Shown in pieces: positions 43,349 to 53,214 of a stretch of 64,000 nt of DNA. The stretch covers positions 267,818,006 through 267,882,005 of the forward strand of contig OZ005652.1 of the NCBI GenBank assembly GCA_963930645.1, written 5' to 3'. Origin of the DNA: Salticus scenicus (taxonomy: Eukaryota > Arthropoda > Arachnida > Araneae > Salticidae). Each line of letters begins with the position of its first letter. Within the stretch, counting starts at the first letter, position 1. The position numbers and the translations under genes are program-made. The notes under the pieces were generated by a model. The model saw only the letters and a list, made by a program, of their open reading frames with translations, searched no databases and was not told the DNA's origin.

Positions 43349-45892
43349 TCAAAAAAGTTCTGGCACAAACTTTAAATTATGATTTGAACAATATTTTTGG
43401 ACATCATTCATTGACCTCAGCCTTGTACTTGACCCCTCAGGATAATAGTAAATATCCACACGTTTTCCTGTGGGCCTTGGGACAGGTTTACGAACCCATA
43501 CAACATCTGGTTCAGGATCAACAGGGCTTGCTATTGGGTCATCCTCAACAACTTCATCAGATCTGTCCTGGAGGATTACATCAACAGGATCGGATCCAGA
43601 ACGATCTACTGGATTATCCCCGAACAGATCCAAATTAATTGAAGAGGTGCCCAGCACGGCTCCACTGTTTTTGCTGAAGAGGGAATTACCAAACGTAACG
43701 TTCAAAGTTTCTATAATTCTATTTTCCTCCTCTAACCAGACTCTGTAACCTTTGGTTCGCAACGCATAACCCACAAGAACACCCTTTTGAGCTTTAGGGT
43801 CAAGCTTATGAGACCGCTTCTGTTTAGGGATACCTACATATGTGATCAACCCAAACGGCTTAAGGTGCCTAACTGATGGTTTATGTCCACTATACAATTC
43901 AAGGGGGGTTTTACTTTGACCTTTGTGTATTACTCTGTTCCATGTATATGCAAAATAAAGTATAGCCTCTGGCCAAAAAGTGAGGGGCAGTCCACTATCT
44001 ATTAACATGGCTCTGGCACAATTTAAGACAGTTTGATTTACGCGTTCACACAAACCATTCTGCTCAGGAGAGAAGGTATTGGTTAATTCATGTGTGACAC
44101 CATTCGTTTCACAATAATTTCGAAAACTGTCATTAACAAACTCAGAACCATTGTCTGTTCTCAAAAACTTAAGCTTCTTCCCTAACTGCCTTTCAGCTCT
44201 AGCTATGTGTTTTTCAAAAATTGAAAACACCTGTGATTTTTCAGACATAGGATATAAAGCAGTTTTTCTTGAGAACATGTCTATTATAGATAGAAAAAAC
44301 CTCTCCCCATTGTTACCAGAAATTTTTATCGGTCCCCAGACATCCATAAAAATTCTCTCTAAAGGAGATTTACATTGAAGGTTCTCATTTAATCTAAAAG
44401 AAATCCTTTTCTGCTTGCTTAGACGACAAGGTTCACAAAAAAAATTTCCACGTTTCAACTTTGGTAAACCTTTTACCCCATTACACTTGCTAGTATGAAC
44501 TATAAGTTCTGGACTAACATGTCCAAAACGGCCATGCCAAAATTCAATACTTTTATTACTGGGTACATTAACAGTTGAAGTAATAGTTGAAACGTGCCCC
44601 CCATTATCTTTAAAATCAACATTTTTATAAACTTTAGGGTAAACATTGTAAATACCATTGTCAAGCACAGCAGAAAAGATTTTTACGTTATCTCTACCAA
44701 TAACATCAATTTTTCCTCCTCTACCAGAGAAACTGGCGCCATTAATGTCCATTTTCGGACCAGATATTAAATTTTTTCTTAGTCTGGGGGAATATAAAAC
44801 ATTTTGCAAAATACAAGAATTATCATCAAAAATTAAATGAACAGAACCTTTACCAATAATAGGAAAACTAACTCCGTCAACGGCAACAAATAAACTTTCA
44901 CCTTCAATAGGATTATATTCAGAAAAATAGTCTAAATTCTTGCAGAAGTGATGAGAGGCCGCGGTATCAAAAGCCCAACAGCACTCATCATCAGAATTAC
45001 TTATGCAAGATTGAGCAATATAAGACATGGGGGAATTTTGTTTAGATTTGTTACGGGTGACAGAGTTAGCTCTTTTAACATTAGATTTACTATAATTAAA
45101 TTTAGAGTTCTCAGAAGTACTATTGTCCTGTTTATTTAAATTAACAAAACAGTTTCTTTTAATATGTCCCCGACGACCACAGCGATGGCAGGTGATAGAT
45201 TTAGGAAATGATTTCTTACCATTTTGCTGATGGTGAACATTCTGGACTTCGACTCTATTGGCTCCTCGATCTGTATCCCTGAGTTTCAGCCTCGTTTCTT
45301 CAGCTACTAGTTCCACGACTATTTTCTTGAACTCAAAATTTTCAGACCAACGCAAGATGTACTGGGTGGCCGACTCAAATTTGTCAGGAACATTCCTCAG
45401 CAGCTGGAAGCAAAGATATATATCTTCCATCTCATGTCCAGACTCCTTCAACTCGTCAGCAATTTTGGAGATTCGTGATGCATACATATTTATGCCCTCA
45501 CCAGGCTTCATTACACAATGGAACAACTCATTTACAAGCTGCATGTGTTGCGCTCTTGAATCGCTAATGAAATTTTGCTTTAAAATTTTCCAGGCCGCAA
45601 CAGGACACTCGCAACTGTCTATCAAACTTCTGTACTGTGGAGACACATTTAAATAAATAGTTGAAAGTGCTACTCTAGCTCTTTGCTTAAAGTCATTTAT
45701 GTGACCTTTCCCTGTTACTGCTCCGTCCTTCTCCTCCGGTAGTGTTTCACTCCCATTCACTATATTCCAACAATTTTTCTCAATTAACACAAAACGAATA
45801 TCCTTTTTCCAAGTATGATAGTTGTTTGTTCCCAATTTTTCAATACTAGGTAAAATATTGACTGCCATTCTCAAAAAAATTAGAACTGCCAA
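43349..45892 (-). CDS. gag-pol: Copia gag, protease and integrase
   Basis: 847 codons. Residues about 1-200 form the Copia-type gag (NYHTWKKDIRFVL, AWKILKQNF, MKPGEGINMYASRISKIADEL). A CCHC zinc knuckle CHRCGRRGHIKRNC lies at about 236-249. The protease active site reads FDTAASHHFC near residue 308, with DTA where most relatives have D-S/T-G. The pre-integrase HHCC motif (FWHGRFGHVS..FFCEPC) lies near 440-490. Integrase DD35E: Asp in FMDVWGP (about 515), Asp in LRTDNGSEF (about 580) and Glu in GLCERVNQT, 35 residues later. The frame ends at a TGA (43349-43351), directly before a run of six T on the coding strand (43351-43356). A one-base shift there returns to the frame leading to RT. The start at 45892 leaves about 67 nt of leader after the LTR. 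Confidence 0.92.
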   Translation of the reverse strand: MAVLIFLRMAVNILPSIEKLGTNNYHTWKKDIRFVLIEKNCWNIVNGSETLPEEKDGAVTGKGHINDFKQRARVALSTIYLNVSPQYRSLIDSCECPVAAWKILKQNFISDSRAQHMQLVNELFHCVMKPGEGINMYASRISKIADELKESGHEMEDIYLCFQLLRNVPDKFESATQYILRWSENFEFKKIVVELVAEETRLKLRDTDRGANRVEVQNVHHQQNGKKSFPKSITCHRCGRRGHIKRNCFVNLNKQDNSTSENSKFNYSKSNVKRANSVTRNKSKQNSPMSYIAQSCISNSDDECCWAFDTAASHHFCKNLDYFSEYNPIEGESLFVAVDGVSFPIIGKGSVHLIFDDNSCILQNVLYSPRLRKNLISGPKMDINGASFSGRGGKIDVIGRDNVKIFSAVLDNGIYNVYPKVYKNVDFKDNGGHVSTITSTVNVPSNKSIEFWHGRFGHVSPELIVHTSKCNGVKGLPKLKRGNFFCEPCRLSKQKRISFRLNENLQCKSPLERIFMDVWGPIKISGNNGERFFLSIIDMFSRKTALYPMSEKSQVFSIFEKHIARAERQLGKKLKFLRTDNGSEFVNDSFRNYCETNGVTHELTNTFSPEQNGLCERVNQTVLNCARAMLIDSGLPLTFWPEAILYFAYTWNRVIHKGQSKTPLELYSGHKPSVRHLKPFGLITYVGIPKQKRSHKLDPKAQKGVLVGYALRTKGYRVWLEEENRIIETLNVTFGNSLFSKNSGAVLGTSSINLDLFGDNPVDRSGSDPVDVILQDRSDEVVEDDPIASPVDPEPDVVWVRKPVPRPTGKRVDIYYYPEGSSTRLRSMNDVQKYCSNHNLKFVPELF

Positions 45893-45947
45893 AAAAATTA
45901 ACTTTCAAAAAAATACCAACCAATGGGCTGTAATACTATACCAAGTA

Positions 45948-45957
45948 GCCCATAACC
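45948..45957 (-). promoter_or_regulatory. Copia primer binding site
   Basis: GGTTATGGGC on the minus strand, 2 nt inside the 5' LTR. This matches the known copia arrangement in which an internal half of initiator Met tRNA (CCCATAACC side) primes minus-strand synthesis. Confidence 0.8.
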
Positions 45958-45959
45958 TT

Positions 45960-47174
45960 TGTTGTCGCCAATATGGCTTAATGTAACATTTAGCAAAGCA
46001 TAATATCATGCAGTGGAAACAACTCCATTAGTTAGCTCAAAGACTTAAGTTAATGTGTATAAGGCAGTTCAAAAAATGACAAAGTCATTATAAAACAAAA
46101 TAACAATTTTATTGAACAAACTTAACAAGAAAAATTAAAACTTAACAATTGAAATATTTAATAAAAGTTGAAACAATCATTTAAATTCATCTCAGGCAAG
46201 TGATAAAAATTAGCGTCCAGCACTAACTCAATTTAAAACTTTATATTCAAAAATAGTTAATCTTAAACCTTATATAAAATGGAAAAAACGATGTCAACTC
46301 TTAAAGTTAACAAACAACATTTCTCAAAGAACATGGCAGGCATACGACGTTAACCCTAAAAGCCAACGAACAACAGACTCAAATACCTGACTCCATGGTT
46401 CAAACTTTTATAATGAACGGCAACACTACACGGAAGGGAAACGGGAGGAAAAGGTAAACAAACTTGAAAACTAAAACCACATTGTATTTTAATTACTTAT
46501 ATCTGAAGAAATTATTTTAAATGAAGGAAAAGTAATTTAATAAAACAACTTTCATGTTTAAAACTTAATATAACACCTTCATTACGACTAGCAAACAGAG
46601 CTATCGCTAATGCAGCAAACTTAAAAACTGACCGCCGAATGCAATGAAGTTAGCTCTTATATACTGTTCAAAGGATTCTAACATGCATCCAATAAGTAGC
46701 GATTTCAAGTAACGTCACACTTAATTTGCATTTTTCCTTTCGGAAATAATCACGACGCCATCTATTGAACTTTAACTAAACTTATTAGTTTAATTTAGCA
46801 ATCGCTGAAAGAACGCGTGAACAAAAATGCCGATGGTAAACATCATTTAAATTTCCAGGTGTTATACAAAAAAACAAAAGTATCTTTCAGAATAAACAGT
46901 AAGTGGCAATATTTCACATTTACTTTAACTTAATTTAATTTATATCCATAATTACTTCCATGTAAAAATTACATTAACTTTATTCAAGATAAAAACGTTT
47001 TCCTATAATGTAAACAAAACCTATTTAAACCTTTTAAAACTTATCAACTATCCTATTGAATCAAATTCTTTTCATAAACGATGTAATAAAAACAACCCAA
47101 TTCATTTATAGTTTACAGAGAAAACAACATGGAAGCAAGAATAAATCAAATAAATTTCCCAAATTTTGACAACA
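45960..47174 (-). repeat. Copia 5' LTR
   Basis: 1215 bp, TGTTGTCGCC at one end and TTTGACAACA at the other, followed by the AAAAC duplication. It should carry the promoter and polyadenylation signals of the element on the minus strand. No clear TATA box was assigned. Confidence 0.95.
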
Positions 47175-47179
47175 AAAAC

Positions 47180-48141
47180 GGCTTGCAGACAGTTTTTGTC
47201 TGCACTAATAAAAAAATTAGTACGCAACTTTCGGACACTCTCCGTCTGTACTAATAAAAAAAATTGCCCACAACTTAAAACTGCTCCAATACTTCTCCTC
47301 TACTTCAAAATTCACTTAAAAATATTTCTGTATCAAAACTAAAACTAATACTTTAATTATTTATAATTATTTATATTGTGTTGTGTCAAACATTTCTATA
47401 AAATATTTAACTGAATGAGTTCAACTTATTATTTTACGATTGCTATACAATATTGTTCTGTAGTAAAATTGTATTTGTGTATTGTTGCCTGAGATCACCA
47501 CTGTTGTTAAGCACCCCCCCCCCTCCCCCCTCCAAGATTGCCGCTATTTACTATCAGGCTTTTTGAGTGTAAGCCATTTTTACCTCTGATTACATGCAAA
47601 TTTCGCAGACAGATTATGAAATTTTAAAAGCCTGTCACAGACAGCTACTAAACCTTCTGCCAGTGGGGCAAAACATTTCAATTATAAAAGTTTTTTGAAA
47701 TCAAAAACTATTCATGACAACCTTATCAGAATTTGCTGTGATGTACATAAGTTGATTATAGTGTACCGTATTTAACTATTTTTTGATCTTAACAATTTTT
47801 TTTTTTATTGATTTTAAATTAATTTTTATTTATTTCATAGCATACATAGTTACTGCCTGGATTACTTTTGTTTTTACGTTCTTCTATCTTGAAAAATAAG
47901 TGAAATATATAACAAATGTAAATACCTTAAAATTTTACTTCGTACATGTTAGAAGAGCTCTTTTCGGAAGGGGGGCCCCCTCCTTCATCGGTGCCGACTG
48001 CACTTCGTGGCTGGCAGTCTCGCGTTTGTTCTTCTCCTTTAAGTAGGTGACGCCATATCTCTCCTATCTCAGCCGACTTTTGGTCATTGATTGCGTCATT
48101 TTGATGCGCGATTAATTTTAAACATCATTTGTCCAATTTTT
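47180..48141. other. No gene recognised
   Basis: GGCTTGCAGACAGTTTTTGTCTGC (47180-47203) is a hairpin at the Copia junction (GCAGACA / TGTCTGC), part of the pre-insertion target. A C-tract is at 47513-47530. A locally GC-richer patch at 47965-48080 (GGGGGGCCCCC, TGCCGACTGCACTTCGTGGC) has no ORF or RNA fold I recognise. Confidence 0.5.
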
Positions 48142-48300
48142 ACTTACTTCTGTATTCAATAGAAGAAAGTATTGCATTCGTAAAAATTTTCGACTATGAT
48201 TATCGATGGATTTACACATTTTGGGAAATCTAGAACACAATTTGATAATTTTTTGAAAATGTGTGTGTGTGTGAGAGACAAAAATTTTCTCTATGCTATC
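48142..48300 (+). repeat. R1 repeat, left part of a copy split by the Gypsy element
   Basis: The hairpin ACTTACTTCT / AGAAGAAAGT (48142-48170) is followed by ATTGCATTCG, AAAATTTTCGACTATG, ATTTACACATTTTGGG and TGTGTGTGTG, the R1 head in forward orientation. The copy resumes after the Gypsy LTR at 56329 with TATCACAGGAACTACTGCAC, which matches R1 near 14090-14115 on the other strand. Confidence 0.7.
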
Positions 48301-48609
48301 TATGCTATTTGTTTGGCAGGAAGATGATTTATAATTAATCCATAACTATGATATGACGGGGCGGAGGCGTCTACATTTTTAACACATAGAATTTAATAAA
48401 TGAATAAGAACAGTTACAGCTGACATACACATGTTTCACAAACGGTTACATATTGAAGACTGATCTGTTTTAGCATTAATACAAGTAAAGGGAAATTAAC
48501 AGATCATTGATTGGACAATACAGTTCATAGGTACCTATACATTTATGTGACGTCACTTACTAGAAAACCAATGAATTTAATCAGGAACATAATAATGAAA
48601 TACACCACT
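48301..48609 (-). repeat. Gypsy 3' LTR
   Basis: On the minus strand it starts AGTGGTGTATTTCATTATTA, as do AGT-type arthropod Gypsy LTRs, and ends AAATAGCATA. Compared with 56021-56328 it has about 18 substitutions and two small indels (for example GGGGCGGAGGCGTC against GAGGCATC). Confidence 0.88.
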
Positions 48610-48625
48610 TTTCTCCTCCCCTTAA
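48610..48625 (-). promoter_or_regulatory. Gypsy polypurine tract
   Basis: On the minus strand AAGGGGAGGAGAAA lies directly before the 3' LTR start AGTGGTG. A purine run at this place primes plus-strand synthesis, and it fixes the LTR boundary. Confidence 0.85.
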
Positions 48626-49113
48626 TTCCGTATACCATACCTGATGGGAGATTTTTTTACTTTAATTGATCTTCTTAAACCCTGTTCAGAAAAAGATAAG
48701 TTAGTACTTTTAAGGTTTGAATGTTCAGGTTTTAGTTCTTTATTATTTACAGTACTGTTGCGATTTTTATCACAGTCAATTTCTCCAGGCTTTGTAGACA
48801 TAGATCTACTGTCGGTTGGCACTAGATCTGGTGTATTGGAAGGATCGGTTGGAACCGGATCTGGTGTAATGGCAGGATCGGTTGGCACTGGATCTGGTGT
48901 AATGGCAGGCCTCCCACCAGACATAGCCCTTCCATCGCTTTGCAGGTGTGGACGCTTGCTATCGGGAACCATGGGAATGTTTGCATCAAGGGTCTTCTCT
49001 TCAGTTTCACCAGGAATTGTATTTTCCTCCAACTGTACTCTGGAACCTACACTTTTTAGTTGATCAACATATCTTTTCCATACATATGAACCTACTTGAA
49101 TTTTATAATGCAA
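48622..49113 (-). pseudogene. Gypsy pol C-terminal region (end of integrase and basic tail)
   Basis: 163 open codons from an internal ATG. It starts with YKIQVGSYVWKRYVDQL, the end of the GPY/F-type integrase C-terminal domain (..W.RHVDQL). A Pro-rich spacer with an 11-residue tandem repeat follows (AITPDPVPTDP and variants, three times). It ends with LRRSIKVKKSPIRYGIRN, a basic motif common at the end of Gypsy polyproteins. The preceding part of the domain (EFQVNEKVAV and KWKIG fragments) lies upstream to about 49210 in other frames. Beyond that, the Helentron-like insertion interrupts it. It is not a separate gene. Confidence 0.8.
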
Positions 49114-49220
49114 TTTACCTATTCTGGCAATTACTTTACCTATTTCCTATTTTCCATTTATCTCCTGATGTTTAATTGCGTACTGCAACTTTTTCATTTA
49201 CTTGGAATTCTCTTATCTTT

Positions 49221-52200
49221 TAGGTTGATTTCTTTAGAAATCGACCTATTGCAATCACTTCGTTTATCTATATATATATCTATCTATAATGAAAATTTTG
49301 TCATCACGATAACTCCCGAAATAATACTCGAAATGGAACCAAATTTGGACAGTGAACTGATCTTATAAATATCTTGAATGAGTTCGTTAACCAAGTTGCT
49401 CCGACTTTTGTTTTCAAGTGGCAGCCACTTGAAAATTTCAAACCGACATTGTAAAAAGCATACGTAAAGCAAGATTTGCTTGAATTTTGTTGTAAATACA
49501 GGCCACATAAGGGTCTCAATGAAGTTTATTAATGAAGTTTATCTGCCATTTTTAATAAAGTGGCAGATATTTTAAGTTGAGTGGGACCACTTGAAATCAG
49601 GCTACCACTTGAAAATTTAAAATCACTACAACTTCCGAAATAATACTCCAAATCGAACCAAATTTAGACAGTGTCTTAACATATCTTATAAATATCTTAG
49701 ATGAGTTTATTAACCAAGTTGCTCGGCCATTTTGTGTTCAAGTGGAGACCACTTGAAAATTTCAAATTCAAATTGCAAAAAGCGTATTCCGAATTTGTTT
49801 GAAATTTGATGTAAATATAGACCACTTCAGGGTCTCAATGAAGTTTATTAATGAAATTTATCCATCATCTATACATATAATAAAGTAAGATGTTTGTGTG
49901 TGTGTCATTGTGTATGGTTTCCAGAGCCTTTTAAGAAAACGGCTGATGGCTGAGCTGCAAAAATTTGCATGGTGGTTCGTAATGACCTCTCCTGATGCAC
50001 CTCGATGCCCAATTTTCGAATTTTTAGTTTTCTTTTAATTAATTAAAATGTTAAAATAAAAACCTTCTAATTACTGATAAATTGGCCATTTAATTTTAAT
50101 CCTTAATTTAATTGTTGCCAAAAAAATTATTATTTTTTGGACAGAAAAAAAAAAAAAAAAAAACGTGAACAATAAAAATTACATTTATTTAAAATATTTA
50201 ATTTTATTCCTTAATTTAATTGTTGCCAAAAAAATTATTATTTTTTCAACAGAAAAAAAAAAAAAAAAAAAAAAAAAACGTGAACAATAAAAATTACATT
50301 TATTTAAAATGAGAAAAGTAAATTAAAAAAATTGGAAATATCAGTCGTATCGTTACAAATAAGATACCAAATGTAAGATGCAATTTTTGTGAATCCAACG
50401 GATTAAACAGCTTATCGATCGGACAATTAGATTTTTTAAAATTAACTAATGTATAATGTATTTTAGGTGGCAAGAGAAGGAGATTGTATGGAAATCGTTT
50501 GGAAATTTTTTTTAAATGTGCTACTGATTAAGTCACCTGTTTTTTTAAAAGTGGGATTAAAAATTGCAGTTTTGAATTTTTTTAAAATTTTCTTTCACAA
50601 ACACAAACATATAGTATACAGCCTGTACAACACTAGACCAAATTGAAGTTCAAAATTCATCAATATTTAAATAAATAACAAACTGAAATGAAAACAAAAA
50701 TATGTTTAATGGGGAATATATATAACCCTTAAAAGTTTAGTTGTCTAAAATATGGCAGAAATAGCGCTCATAGCATATTGTTACAAGGTATTAAGTCTTA
50801 TTTTTACAAGGGATTAAATCTAAAATGGTGACAAAAATTCAAAAGTCGCCAAAGAGAGCTATATTAAGGCGGTACTATGATCATGCTTACAAACCATGAA
50901 TTATATATAACCACAAAAAATTAATTGTCTCATGCAATAGACGTAGCCGGTCATAGCATATTATAATATTTAGCGTGAAATTGTTATCATTTTTATGGTT
51001 GATCGGGGATAAACAAGGTAAACATAGGAAATAACGTAAAAGCAAATATTATGTGCACCACGTATAGTGTTGTTCATATGTAACTGGGATTCAAATATAA
51101 AGGGGATACTTCATTTTTTTTCGATACTATCTATTTCGAAACTGTTATCTAATAAGGACTTAATGGAAGCCTATTGGTAAACCATTGTCTCAGGTAATAG
51201 GGACAAGCGCCCGAGTTTTAGCGGATGACCAAATCGCTACCGAAGGCAGCAGGGATCCGAAGCGAGCTTTTGAGCAATTTTAGTATTTTATTTTATTTTT
51301 ACAAAGCTATATCGAAAAGAGTTTCCTTTAAATTTAGTGACCAGTGAAGCGGGCAAAGCCTGCTAGTTTTTAATAAAGTGGCGGATATCTTAAGTTAAGC
51401 CGAACCACTTGAAATCAGGTTACCACTTGAACATTTGAAACCATGGTAACTTCCGAAATAATACTCCAAATGGATCCAAATTTGAACAGTGTCTTAACTT
51501 ATCTTATAAATATCTTAGATGAGTTTGTTAACCAAGTTGCTTCGCCATTTTGTTTTCAAGTGGAGACCACTTGAAAATTTCAAATTTAAATTGTAAAAAA
51601 CGTATTCCGAAATTGTTTGAATTTTGATGTAAATACAGACCATATAAGGATCTCAGTGAAGTTTATTAGTATATATCCGCCATTTTTAATAAAGTGGCAG
51701 ATATCTTAAGTTAAGCTGGACCACTTGAAATCAGGATCCCATTTGAAAGTTTAAAATCACAATAACTTCTGAAATAATACTCGAAATCGAACCAAATTTG
51801 GACAGTGATATTATCATATAATTATCTAGAATGTTTTCACTGGGCAACTTGTCCCGACATCTTGTTTCTAAGTTCCAGCCACTTGAAATCACACTGCCAC
51901 TTGAAAATATGCCATCACGATACTTTTTAAAATACTAAACTGATTCAAATAAAAGTTCGATAGTGAACTTATGGTTCAAATATCTAGGATAAGTTCACTT
52001 GGTGACTTCATCCACAATTTTATTTCCAAGTGGCGGCCATTTGAAAATTTGTCATTATGGTAACTTTAGTAATACAGAATCAATTTGCATCAAATTTGGG
52101 TAGTGGATTTATCCTTCAAATATCTCAGAGAAGTTCGCTGGGCATCTCACTCCGCTTTTTTTTCCAAGTGGTGCCACCTGAAAATTTCTTATGACGATAA

Positions 52201-53211
52201 TTTTAGAAACACTGATTTAATTTGAACTAGATCTGGATAAGGAACTTATACAAGTATACTGGATGATTTTGCTGGGCAAGTTGTTTTGCCATTTTGTTTC
52301 CAAGTTGAAACCACTTTGACTGCCACTTGAAAATTTGCCATAAAAATAAGTTTTGAAACACGGCACTGATTTAAACCACAATTGGACAGTGAATCTATTG
52401 CTTCAAATATCTTGGATATGTTTGCTGGGCAACTTGGTCCGCTGTATTGTTTCCAACTGCGGCCACTTGAAAATTTGTTATCACGGTAACTTTAGAAATA
52501 CTTTATCTATACAAATCAAAGTTGAAAAATGGATTTATCATTCAAACAACAAAATTCTAGAAATATCACGTAACTCGTGAACCAATCCCGTTATTGCATC
52601 CAACTTTGGTATATCGATAATAAGTATTTTCTCGCCAAAAGTCGCCAAATTTGGTGCCAAATCCATTACCTGCGTTACTGGATCTTTTTAATGCGTTTTT
52701 AAGGAAAAATTAGGCTATTTTAATGCTAAAACAAACTAGAAATCCAGAAAACTAACATTTTATCAACTTACTAAGGCTCTTTGAAAGACTTTCTAAAAAA
52801 AAAAATATTTTGAAATTTGCAACGATATCTTAGATGAGCAACTTTCTCTGCCATTTTGATCGAAGTGCCAGCCACTTAATTTTTCAACACGATGACTTTT
52901 GAGATTTTGAATTAATTCGAACTATATGTGTACAGTAGACGATTAGACTTATCTCACAAATACATTTCATATATTTGTCAACTTAACTCACCATTTTGTT
53001 TCCAAGCGCCAGTCACTTGAAAATTTTAAATTCACATAAAAAGGTATTTATGAACCGATTTGCTTAAAACTCCATATGGGCATAGCTTACATCAATATTT
53101 CTATCAAGTGCATTAATAATTTGTAGCCGCCATTTTGAAACAAAATGACGGCTACTTGATAAGGAAAAAGAAATCAACCTACCCTTCCGAATAAGCCGGA
53201 AGGACTTGTTT
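49221..53211 (+). mobile_element. Helentron/DINE-1-like tandem-repeat element, family G, inserted in Gypsy integrase
   Basis: The 5' end TAGGTTGATTTCTTT is part of a hairpin with AGAAATCGACCTA (49221-49248) and is followed by TTGCAATCAC. Near the 3' end AAAGAAATCAACCTA (53167-53181) is its exact 15-bp inverse. It is followed by the hairpin CCTTCCG-AATAAGC-CGGAAGG (perfect 7-bp stem) and ACTTGTTT. The interior holds about 320-bp monomers (ACCAAGTTGCT at about 49391, 49713 and 51532) that shorten to about 145-160 bp later (51845-52560). Each has CCACTTGAAAAT and ..GAAATAATACTC.AAAT.GAACC. A 5' sub-terminal repeat, a minisatellite, an inverted 3' copy and a terminal hairpin are the DINE-1/Helentron arrangement. 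The right edge is approximate. A Helitron is nested at 49868-51366. Confidence 0.72.
49868..51366 (+). mobile_element. Non-autonomous Helitron, 1499 bp, nested
   Basis: The 5' end is TCTATACATATAATAAAG after an A (49867). The 3' end is the hairpin AGCGGGC-AAA-GCCTGCT, which overlaps the terminal CTAG, followed by T (51367). 5'-TC, 3'-hairpin plus CTAG, and insertion between A and T without duplication are canonical Helitron features. The host sequence on both sides (ATCCATCA and TTTTTAATAAAGTGGC) rejoins to the family G monomer seen at 49548-49565 and 51676-51700. No Rep or helicase ORF was seen. A 115-bp internal tandem duplication (TTAATTTAATTGTTGCCAAA at about 50105 and 50211) includes an A-tract in each copy. 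Part of it (50345-50465) is shared with 37255-37420. Confidence 0.85.
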
Positions 53212-53214
53212 CTT

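Larger units (their letters stand above)
39826..47174 (-). mobile_element. Full-length Copia (Ty1/copia) LTR retrotransposon, 7349 bp
   Basis: It has two LTRs of 1215 bp (39826-41040 and 45960-47174), each TG...CA in the + reading, with no difference seen by eye. The 5-bp target AAAAC is duplicated at 39821-39825 and 47175-47179. On the minus strand the order is 5' LTR, primer binding site (45948-45957), gag-protease-integrase (45892-43349), RT-RNase H (43188-41692), purine tract (41041-41052), 3' LTR. The integrase-before-RT order defines Copia. Matching LTRs indicate a recent insertion or a recent conversion. The pol frame is nevertheless broken at 43351-43356 and 43261-43263. The element lies in the downstream intron, antisense to the host gene. 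Confidence 0.95.

Noticed and set aside
43309..45656. Plus-strand ORFs of 60-132 codons over the Copia element
   Set aside because: They are shadows of the minus-strand gag-pol frames, which carry all recognisable motifs.
47965..48080. GC-rich patch as a possible exon or promoter
   Set aside because: No frame gives a family motif, no splice-site pair fits, and no CpG-rich extent beyond about 100 bp.
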